39,482 nt of DNA from a bacterium (GTDB lineage Bacteria > Vulcanimicrobiota > Xenobia > Xenobiales > JADMJV01), in assembly GCA_030149525.1 (NCBI GenBank), contig JASBRJ010000224.1, positions 1 through 39,482 on the forward strand, in the 5' to 3' direction. Position numbers and translations under genes: made by a program. This document shows positions 1-6,506 of the stretch, one piece after another (the stretch's first letter is position 1; every line of letters begins with the position of its first letter). The notes below the pieces were generated by a model. It was not told the origin of the DNA. It saw only the letters and a program-made list of their open reading frames with translations, and searched no databases.

Positions 1-1
1 A

Positions 2-310
2 CTCAATATCCAGGCTTCTTCGTCTTTTAAGATCACCCTGGAAATCTTCGAGTTTCAAATTCGAAAGAACACCGTCCGATGGCACTTCCCTCACGACGGT
101 TCGAAGACCAAAACCACTTTCAAGGTTGAGAAACTGAAAAAGCCTACCAAACACTTCGACCGACAACTGACGATCGAAAACGATCCCAAGAACGGCGGAG
201 AAACCAAGGTTTACTTTACCGGCCCTGAGTTTGCAAACGGTGCCAACATCGAGAAACTGGCTCCCGGTGCACTGGAAAAGCTTCGCGCCTACCAGCCTCT
301 CGAACAGTAG
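2..310 (+). CDS. 3' end of an unrecognised protein (partial)
   Basis: The plus strand reads open from base 2 to a TAG at 308-310, giving 102 residues whose start lies left of the window. The peptide is polar and lysine-rich, with alternating hydrophobic residues that suggest beta strands (for example ITLEIFEFQIR and KVYFTGPEF). It is followed within 20 bases by a strong terminator, which supports it as the real end of a transcription unit. I do not recognise the family and no membrane segment or metal motif is visible. The function is unknown. Confidence 0.6.
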   Translation, partial: LNIQASSSFKITLEIFEFQIRKNTVRWHFPHDGSKTKTTFKVEKLKKPTKHFDRQLTIENDPKNGGETKVYFTGPEFANGANIEKLAPGALEKLRAYQPLEQ

Positions 311-326
311 AGTCTACCGTACGACG

Positions 327-360
327 AAAAAGCCGGGTTCACAGACCCGGCTTTTTTTTT
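327..360 (+). terminator. Rho-independent terminator
   Basis: A perfect 8-bp stem (331-338 AGCCGGGT with 345-352 ACCCGGCT, 6-base loop) is preceded by a run of A and followed by nine T. It ends the upstream partial gene and separates it from the dehydrogenase gene. Confidence 0.92.
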
Positions 361-425
361 AGAATGAACCGATGTTATGGCGCAAGGCTGAAGGATTGCG
401 AGAGGAGCCGAAACAAAACCGCGTG

Positions 426-1460
426 ATGCGCCAACTTTACCTGCAAGCCCCCAACGACTTGAGAATGAGGGAGATCGAAGATCCTATTCCCGGACCAGGC
501 GAGGTGATCGTTGAGGTACGGGGAGCCACCACCTGCGGCACCGACTTGAAAACCCTACTCCGCGGCCATCCCAAATTCCCCATGCCAACACCTTTCGGAC
601 ATGAATTCTCCGGTATCATCAGCGCCCTCGGCGAAGGAGTGACCGATTGGGAAGTGGGGGCGGAGGTCATGAGTGCCCCAACCGCACCGTGTGGGGAGTG
701 CCACCTTTGTCGCCGAGGTCTTTACAATCTTTGTCCAACTTGTATGGACGGCCTTATCCTGGGGGCTTTCGCCCAAAAGGTGAGAGTGCCGGCTCATATC
801 GTGAAACGTAACCTTTATCCTAAACCTCGCCACCTGGACTTCTTTGAAGCGGCGCTCATGGAGCCCTTGGCCTGTGCCGTCTACGGTCAACAGTGCCTGC
901 CTGTGCTTCAGGGAAAGAGCGTAGCCATCGTAGGTGCGGGCCCTATCGGTCTCTTCCATCAAATGCTGGCGCTCAACCAGCGCCCCAGTCACCTCTTCAT
1001 GATAGGGCGTCGCGAGCCGCGCTTGGAGTTGGCTCGCGAGATTGGTGCCGACGATGTGATCGACTCGGCGGTGGAAACCGACCTGGTGGAGGCCGTTATG
1101 AGTCGCACCGCAGGTGTGGGAGCCGACGTGGTGATCGAATGCACGGGGCAGCCTCAGGTTTGGGTTGAGTCGGTCAGAGCAACCGCCCCGGGAGGGCAGA
1201 CGCTTCTTTTTGGTGGATGTAAAAGCGGCACCCAGGTCCCCCTCCCGTTCGACCTCATGTGGAAGCGACATCTCACCGTTTTTGGCGTCTTTCATTTCAC
1301 CCCTGAAGCGGTGGCCGAGGCGAGAGAACATCTCTGCAGCGGTCGCCTCCCAGTGGAGCAAGTGATCACCGACGTGCGTCCTATGACGGACTACCACGAG
1401 ATTTTCGAAGACTTGAAAGCCGGTCGGGCCGTCAAATACGGTATCGATCCCTGGAACTAA
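426..1460 (+). CDS. Zinc-dependent alcohol/threonine dehydrogenase-like oxidoreductase
   Basis: This is a medium-chain dehydrogenase/reductase of the GroES-like zinc family (sorbitol or L-threonine 3-dehydrogenase type). It probably oxidises a polyol, alcohol or amino-alcohol with NAD(P) in the cytoplasm. Visible marks are the catalytic-zinc region TTCGTD and GHEFSG, the structural-zinc cysteines in PCGECHLC followed by NLCP, the conserved MEPLACA segment, and the Rossmann motif VGAGPIG. The reading frame is open from an ATG at 372, giving 362 residues. I place the start at ATG 426 (344 residues, MRQLYL...), because the family normally begins there and the extra 18 residues are unlike the fold. 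GAGGAG at 402-407 is rather far upstream, so GTG 423 or ATG 372 remain possible. The substrate cannot be told from sequence. It converges on mutS with a 6-base gap. Confidence 0.88.
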   Translation: MRQLYLQAPNDLRMREIEDPIPGPGEVIVEVRGATTCGTDLKTLLRGHPKFPMPTPFGHEFSGIISALGEGVTDWEVGAEVMSAPTAPCGECHLCRRGLYNLCPTCMDGLILGAFAQKVRVPAHIVKRNLYPKPRHLDFFEAALMEPLACAVYGQQCLPVLQGKSVAIVGAGPIGLFHQMLALNQRPSHLFMIGRREPRLELAREIGADDVIDSAVETDLVEAVMSRTAGVGADVVIECTGQPQVWVESVRATAPGGQTLLFGGCKSGTQVPLPFDLMWKRHLTVFGVFHFTPEAVAEAREHLCSGRLPVEQVITDVRPMTDYHEIFEDLKAGRAVKYGIDPWN

Positions 1461-1466
1461 ATCGAC

Positions 1467-4103
1467 TCAGACCGTTGTCATGAGGGCTTGGCGCCAACGC
1501 CGGATAAGCTCCAGGGCTGTGGACCCGTCCAAATGGCTCTCTTCCAAACGCTTCAACTCGTTCAAGATAGCCTCGTCCGGCTTGGGCTCGGAGAAAAGAT
1601 CGAGCTGTAGGGACGGGTCGGGCTTGTCGTCTTTGCGTCCGGACTGCCCTCGCTCCAATCGATCCAGAAGCGATTTGGCGCGCTCCAAGACGGGATCGGG
1701 AACCCCGGCAAGGCTTGCTACATGGATCCCGTAGCTGCGATCGGCTCCACCCGGAACGATCCGGTGAAGGAAGACGATGTTCTCCCGATCCTCGCGAACC
1801 GCCACCCGACAGTTACGGCAGCCTCGGAGCCTCCGCGCAAGCTTGGTGAGTTCGTGAAAGTGGGTGGCGAAGAGGGTCTTTGATTGACATTCATGGTAGA
1901 GATACTCGGCGATAGCCTGGGCTAAAGAGAGACCGTCGTAGGTCGAAGTTCCCCGCCCGATCTCGTCCAGGATAACCAGAGAGCGTGGAGTGGCATAGCG
2001 CAAAATATTGGCCGCCTCACTCATTTCGACCATGAAAGTCGATTGCCCCAGATGAAGATCGTCGGAGGCCCCGACTCTTGTAAAAACGCGGTCGGTGATT
2101 CCTACGACCGCCGAGTCTGCAGGCACGTAGCAACCCATCTGAGCCATGATGGTCAGCAGAGCGTTCTGGCGCAGATAGGTCGACTTTCCGCTCATGTTCG
2201 GTCCGGTGAGCAGAACCAGGCGCTTCTTACCGTCCAGACTCAAATCGTTGGGAACAAAACGGCTGTCGGTGGAGCGCTCTACCACGGGGTGCCGACCTCC
2301 CTGAATCTCCAGAAGATTGTCTTGAGTGATCGCGGGCTTCACCCACCGATGGCGCGTGGCCCCTTCGGCAAACCCGCACAGAACATCCAGTTCCGAGAGA
2401 CATCGAGCCACCCAGCGAAGGGTTTCCCCCTCCTCGGCACAACGCTTCCTGAGTTCGGTAAAGAGATCGTACTCGAGCTCTCGGATTTTGTCCTCGGCGC
2501 CCAGAACTCGGGCCTCATACTCCTTGAGCTCAGGAGTGAAGTAGCGTTCGGCGTTGGCTAGCGTTTGCTTGCGGATATAATGATCAGGAACGTTGGACAG
2601 GTTCGACTTGGTCACTTCAATGTAGTAGCCGAAAACCTGATTGTAGCCAACCTTCAAAGACTTGATTCCAGTCTGCTCCCGTTCGTCTTCCTGGAGCTTA
2701 GCGATCCAGTCTTTGCCTGAACCTCTCAGTTGCCGGAGTTCGTCAAGGTTCTCATCGTACCCATCGGCGATGATCCCGCCCTCACGGAGACTCACCGGAG
2801 GCTCCTCGGCAAGCGCCCGGAACAACTCCTTGCGCAATGACTCCAAAGAAGTGAACTCGAAGGTGAGACGCTGCAAGGTAGGATCGTCGGTTCGCTCACA
2901 AGCTGAAGCTATTTCCGGGAGTTCATTGAGCGACCTCGCCAAAGCTTGAAGATCTCGCGCGTTGGCCGTTCCGTAGGCCACTCGAGCGTTGAGTCGCTCG
3001 ATATCGGAAACGGAGTGCAAACGCGACCGAACCTCCTGGCGCAACAACTCTCCTTCCAAGAGAGCCTCCACAGCGTCGAGCCGAGCTTCGATCTCTTCCT
3101 GCTCTACCAAAGGATGGAGAATCCACTGCCTCAAACGCCGGGCCCCCATAGAAGTGCAGGTGAAGTCACAGGCCCAAAGCAGACTCCCTCTTCGCTGGCG
3201 CCCTAGTAGAGTCTCCACCAATTCAAGATTTCGACTGGAGGTAGAGTCGATGATCATGTGCTCGGAGGTCCGATAACCTCTAGGAGGACTCAAACTGAGC
3301 ACCTGGCTTCCCTGAGTCATCTGCAAATATCGCAGGAGCAGCCCTGAGGCGGAAAGAGCGGCCGTGGCCTCATCGAGATCCAAAGCCTTTAAAGGCGTGT
3401 TAGAGAAGACTCGGGACAAAAGTTCTCGACTAGCCTTCACTCCCGGTTGGGAATCCCAGGTGGCGAAACTGCAACCCAGACGCTCCTTCAGAGCCACCGC
3501 CTGTATTTCAAGAGGAGTTCCTGCCGCCACCACAACTTCTGCCGGACGAAATCGAAAAAGCTCTTCCTCCAAACGCTCCCAGGAGTTCGTGAACTCGGTA
3601 CACACAAACTCGCCGGTAGAAATATCGGCAAAGGCGCAGCCGTAGAGTGCTCCCACCTCGGTGATGCCACACAGAAAATTATGGCGCTTCTCGTCCAGCA
3701 GAGTGGGATCAAGAATGGTCCCTGCGGTCACGGTTCGAATGACGCCGCGTCTCACCAGCCCTTTTGCCTGTCGCGCGTCCTCGAGTTGTTCAGCCATGGC
3801 CACACGATGGCCGGTACTCACGAGCAGCCTTAAATAAGTGTCGAGGGAGAAGAACGGGACACCCGACATGGGAACTTTCTTGCCACCACCAGCTTCCTTC
3901 GCGGTGAGAACAATCTCCGCGTCACGCGCTACCGTGACGGCGTCCTCCCCATAGGCCTCATAGAAATCTCCCACTCGCATGAGCATGAGGCAATTCGGAT
4001 TTTCTTTCTTCAGGCCAAAATACTGTTGAAAGAGCGGGGTCAGGGTCTCGAAGTCGAGTTCTGCGTCTCGAAAATCTTCTCTCTTGGGGTGTGTCTCGGT
4101 CAT
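1467..4103 (-). CDS. mutS: DNA mismatch repair ATPase MutS
   Basis: MutS recognises mismatches and small loops and starts repair with MutL. At 878 residues it is of normal MutS1 length. The mismatch-binding F-x-E motif is at residues 47-49 (DFYEAYG). The ABC-type ATPase has Walker A GPNMSGKST near residue 635, the signature-like STFMVEMSEAANIL, Walker B LVILDEIGRGTSTYDG near residue 710 and the switch histidine in FATHFHEL. The ATG start is supported by AAGGAG about 14 bases upstream, directly behind a small hairpin (4124-4141). The gene is transcribed alone; mutL is not in the window. It diverges from the acidic-protein gene across a 121-base gap. Confidence 0.97.
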   Translation of the reverse strand: MTETHPKREDFRDAELDFETLTPLFQQYFGLKKENPNCLMLMRVGDFYEAYGEDAVTVARDAEIVLTAKEAGGGKKVPMSGVPFFSLDTYLRLLVSTGHRVAMAEQLEDARQAKGLVRRGVIRTVTAGTILDPTLLDEKRHNFLCGITEVGALYGCAFADISTGEFVCTEFTNSWERLEEELFRFRPAEVVVAAGTPLEIQAVALKERLGCSFATWDSQPGVKASRELLSRVFSNTPLKALDLDEATAALSASGLLLRYLQMTQGSQVLSLSPPRGYRTSEHMIIDSTSSRNLELVETLLGRQRRGSLLWACDFTCTSMGARRLRQWILHPLVEQEEIEARLDAVEALLEGELLRQEVRSRLHSVSDIERLNARVAYGTANARDLQALARSLNELPEIASACERTDDPTLQRLTFEFTSLESLRKELFRALAEEPPVSLREGGIIADGYDENLDELRQLRGSGKDWIAKLQEDEREQTGIKSLKVGYNQVFGYYIEVTKSNLSNVPDHYIRKQTLANAERYFTPELKEYEARVLGAEDKIRELEYDLFTELRKRCAEEGETLRWVARCLSELDVLCGFAEGATRHRWVKPAITQDNLLEIQGGRHPVVERSTDSRFVPNDLSLDGKKRLVLLTGPNMSGKSTYLRQNALLTIMAQMGCYVPADSAVVGITDRVFTRVGASDDLHLGQSTFMVEMSEAANILRYATPRSLVILDEIGRGTSTYDGLSLAQAIAEYLYHECQSKTLFATHFHELTKLARRLRGCRNCRVAVREDRENIVFLHRIVPGGADRSYGIHVASLAGVPDPVLERAKSLLDRLERGQSGRKDDKPDPSLQLDLFSEPKPDEAILNELKRLEESHLDGSTALELIRRWRQALMTTV

Positions 4104-4123
4104 GGAGGAGTCGGCTTCTCCTT

Positions 4124-4141
4124 AAAGGTCCCATGACCTTT
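4124..4141. repeat. Perfect inverted repeat in the mutS leader
   Basis: AAAGGTC at 4124-4130 and GACCTTT at 4135-4141 form a perfect 7-bp inverted repeat with a 4-base spacer, in the divergent gap between mutS and the acidic-protein gene. On the mutS mRNA the hairpin would sit immediately 5' of the AAGGAG ribosome site. It could be an operator or a translational hairpin; the sequence does not decide. Confidence 0.5.
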
Positions 4142-4224
4142 GAAATTTCGTCACTCGAAAGCCTGCAGGAACTGAGCAAAAAGCCGAAAAACTGAAATCA
4201 TAACCCATCTGAGAGGATGCCCTA

Positions 4225-4575
4225 GTGAGTACAGAATTCGACCCCGACTACGAACCCAATTTTACCAATGATGAGGAAGATTGGGATGAAGAGGACGAAG
4301 ATGACTGGGACGATGACGAAGACTGGTACGACGACGAGGACGAAGAAGACGACCTCGACGACGACGATGAAGATAGCGATGTAGGTCTTCGCGACAAGCT
4401 CGCCCGGGAAGAAGCCGAAGAGAACGAGGATGATTGGGAAGAAGATCCTCTCGACGGTTGGGCCGGGTCTGACGACGATGAAGAAACCCAGGGCTTCGCC
4501 GATGACGAAGACGACGACGAAGACAGTGATGATGACGATGAAGAGTCTGATAACTGGGACAGCCAGGAAGACTAA
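4225..4575 (+). CDS. Extremely acidic small protein of unknown function
   Basis: This 116-residue protein has about 60% Asp plus Glu (70 residues) and six Trp, mostly set singly within the acidic runs. Only a short central stretch (VGLRDKLAREEAEE) looks like an ordinary helix. The GTG start is set by GAGAGGA seven bases upstream, and a strong shared terminator follows the TAA, so it looks like a real monocistronic gene. There is no transmembrane or metal motif. Such proteins can act as DNA mimics, histone-like chaperones or cation buffers, but no family is recognised and no function is assigned. The reverse strand of the GAT/GAC repeats gives a spurious hydrophobic reading frame. Confidence 0.7.
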   Translation: MSTEFDPDYEPNFTNDEEDWDEEDEDDWDDDEDWYDDEDEEDDLDDDDEDSDVGLRDKLAREEAEENEDDWEEDPLDGWAGSDDDEETQGFADDEDDDEDSDDDDEESDNWDSQED

Positions 4576-4596
4576 GCCTCGTCTGACGTCGGGTCT

Positions 4597-4637
4597 CAAA
4601 TAGAAAAAGAGCGGCCGGGCCGCTCTTTTTCTATTTG
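4597..4637. terminator. Bidirectional terminator between the acidic gene and hslV
   Basis: A 19-bp perfect inverted repeat (4597-4615 with 4619-4637) has a 3-base loop. It carries a GC core next to the loop and an A/T-rich tract on each side, so it can stop transcription from both converging genes. Confidence 0.9.
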
Positions 4638-4642
4638 ACGTT

Positions 4643-5194
4643 TTATTTTATCTCTTCGAGCACAAGCTCGTGATTGGTGAACACACAGATGTCTCCGGCG
4701 ATCTTCATGGCCGCTTCCACAATTTGAGCCGGCTCCAGATCGGTGTGGTGCAACAGAGCCTGCGCAGCAGCCTGGGCGTAGGACCCTCCTGAACCCACCG
4801 CAGCGATGCCGTGATCGGGTTCCAAAACATCTCCGGTTCCACTCAAAATCAAGGTAGATTCCGAATCTGCCACTATCAGCATAGCCTCCAACCGGCGAAG
4901 CATCTTGTCCATACGCCATTCTCTGGTCAACTCGACGGCGGCCCGACGCAGCTGACCGCGATGAGCTTTCAGCTTCTCTTCGAACTTCTCCAAAAGAGTG
5001 AGGCCGTCGGCTGCGGAGCCCGCGAAGCCTGCCAACACGGAGTCGTTTTCCCCGAGTCGCCGAACTTTTCGAGCCGAGTGCTTGAAAATCGTATTGCCGA
5101 GGCTGACCTGTCCATCCCCACCCAAAGCGACTTTGCCACCCCTTCGCACGCTGAGAATAGTGGTAGCTCTCCATTTATTATCTGATTCATTCAT
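4643..5194 (-). CDS. hslV: HslV (ClpQ) peptidase subunit of the HslUV protease
   Basis: HslV is the N-terminal-threonine peptidase that forms a double-hexamer chamber and degrades proteins unfolded by the HslU ATPase. The family core is clear: [68 protein letters not shown] and [11 protein letters not shown]. The start used is the ATG at 5194, giving 183 residues; the frame runs open to 5233. From 5194 the catalytic Thr is residue 11, behind a 10-residue propeptide ([10 protein letters not shown]). That resembles Bacillus ClpQ/CodW rather than E. coli HslV, where Thr follows Met directly. No good ribosome site is seen. hslU is not next to it, which is unusual because the pair is normally adjacent. 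Confidence 0.93.
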   Translation of the reverse strand: MNESDNKWRATTILSVRRGGKVALGGDGQVSLGNTIFKHSARKVRRLGENDSVLAGFAGSAADGLTLLEKFEEKLKAHRGQLRRAAVELTREWRMDKMLRRLEAMLIVADSESTLILSGTGDVLEPDHGIAAVGSGGSYAQAAAQALLHHTDLEPAQIVEAAMKIAGDICVFTNHELVLEEIK

Positions 5195-5316
5195 AACCAC
5201 GGGCTTGTTCAAAATTTGGACACATCCTATCAAAAGTGCCTTAACAAATTGGCAGAAAGCTGTTCACACAATCTCTCTAACCTGAAACTATCAAACAAAA
5301 ACTCAAGGAGAGAAAT

Positions 5317-5580
5317 ATGCATCAAATATCCGTGACCCAATTTCGTCTAGTCAAGAACCATCCATACCTGCGCGCCCTGGCCGACCTCAATTTCTCAGGC
5401 TTGCAACTCAGAGGTTTGAGGCTGGAACAGGATTCCAAGGGCCAACTGACTCTGGGGTTCCCCGGCCGAAAGATTCAGGGTCACTGGCAAGTTCTCTATG
5501 AGCCTGAAGATCAAAAGATTCATGCGACTCTGCTCAACTGTATGACAGGCCATTACCAGGAGAATCGAGCTGCGGCGTGA
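5317..5580 (+). CDS. Small protein, weakly SpoVG-like
   Basis: This 87-residue protein has an excellent ribosome site (AAGGAGAG at 5306-5313, just before the ATG). Its pattern of short beta strands (VTQFRLV, LRALADLNFSGLQLRGLRLEQDSKGQLTLGFPGRK) resembles SpoVG, a small RNA/DNA-binding regulator, where a similar strand leads into a motif like LFVAMPSRK. The resemblance is by eye only and weak. The stop codon overlaps the dprA start, so it is translationally coupled to dprA. It diverges from hslV across about 120 bases that must hold both promoters. Existence is well supported; function is tentative. Confidence 0.75.
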   Translation: MHQISVTQFRLVKNHPYLRALADLNFSGLQLRGLRLEQDSKGQLTLGFPGRKIQGHWQVLYEPEDQKIHATLLNCMTGHYQENRAAA

Positions 5581-6506
5581 TTATGGAAGAAACCTACGAG
5601 TCTCTCTGCTACACTCCCGATTCACCCGACTACCCGGAAAGACTTTCGCAACTCCATCAACCACCGAAAGAACTCTACCATCTGGGCCAACCCATCAGTC
5701 TCCTTAAGCCACCCATAGTGGCCGTGGTGGGAAGCCGCAAAGCGACGCGCTATGGGCTGACCATCGCTCGACGTCTGGGCAGAGGACTCGCTCAGCGCGG
5801 CGTGAGCGTTTGCAGCGGTTTGGCTCTGGGTATCGACGGCGCCTGTCATAGGGGGGTCATCGACGAGATTCAGGCAGGCTCCGGCTCAGGGCCGCCCATA
5901 GGAGTTCTGGGCCACGGATGGGGAAAACTTCATCCTCGCCAGCACCGGGAGTTGGCTCTGGCTGTTATGAGACACGGTATGTTGCTGACAGAATACCCTC
6001 CGGGTTCTCCGGCCTCCCGCTACACTTTTCCCGCTCGAAATCGAATCATCGCTGCCCTCTCTGATCATGTCGTGATTGTGGAAGCCGGTGCTAGAAGCGG
6101 CTCCCTTCACACGGCACAGTTTGCTCTAGACTTAGGGAAAACTGTGTGGGCCGTACCGAACGGGATAGGGTCGCCGAACTCTCAGGGGGTCCTCTCCATA
6201 CTCAATGAGGGCGCTCAAGCGCTGATCAATGTGGAAGAGTTCTTGGAGTCGGTGGCGCCATCCAGACGACCCGGCAAGAAGGAACAGTTGCCCCTTCTTT
6301 CCTCCGACGATCAGTATCTGCTGATGAGCCTGGCTGACAGCGACGGACGAATAGATGAGGTTTGCAACAGCCTGGACTGGTCGGCCAGCGAATTGGCCTA
6401 CCGGCTCACAGGGCTGGAATTACAGGGTCTGGTGGGACGAGCCCTCGATGGAACCTGGCAGATTCTCTGCTGGGAGTTGGTTCGAAAGCTGAAGGAAAAG
6501 GCCTGA
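5577..6506 (+). CDS. dprA: DNA-processing protein DprA
   Basis: DprA binds incoming single-stranded DNA during natural transformation and loads RecA. The Rossmann-like DprA fold is visible: AVVGSRKATRYG at residues 49-60, SGLALGIDGACHRG near 80-93, LTEYPPGSPASRYTFPARNRIIAALSD, and VEAGARSGSLHTAQFALDLGKTVWAVPN. Residues 240-300 look like the C-terminal winged helix. The N-terminal SAM/HhH-like domain of longer DprA proteins is absent, so the protein is compact at 309 residues. The start is GTG 5577, overlapping the previous stop as GTGA, or ATG 5583. The end overlaps the convergent membrane-protein frame by 87 bases. Together with the pilus genes it hints at competence. Confidence 0.95.
   Translation: MIMEETYESLCYTPDSPDYPERLSQLHQPPKELYHLGQPISLLKPPIVAVVGSRKATRYGLTIARRLGRGLAQRGVSVCSGLALGIDGACHRGVIDEIQAGSGSGPPIGVLGHGWGKLHPRQHRELALAVMRHGMLLTEYPPGSPASRYTFPARNRIIAALSDHVVIVEAGARSGSLHTAQFALDLGKTVWAVPNGIGSPNSQGVLSILNEGAQALINVEEFLESVAPSRRPGKKEQLPLLSSDDQYLLMSLADSDGRIDEVCNSLDWSASELAYRLTGLELQGLVGRALDGTWQILCWELVRKLKEKA

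Noticed and set aside
555-1397. A 280-residue minus-strand frame opposite the dehydrogenase
   Set aside because: The sense strand encodes a complete zinc dehydrogenase with all family motifs; the opposite frame matches nothing.
4222-4599. A 125-residue hydrophobic minus-strand frame opposite the acidic gene
   Set aside because: It is the complement of GAT/GAC repeats, which reads as Val/Ile/Phe. It has no ribosome site and crosses the terminator.
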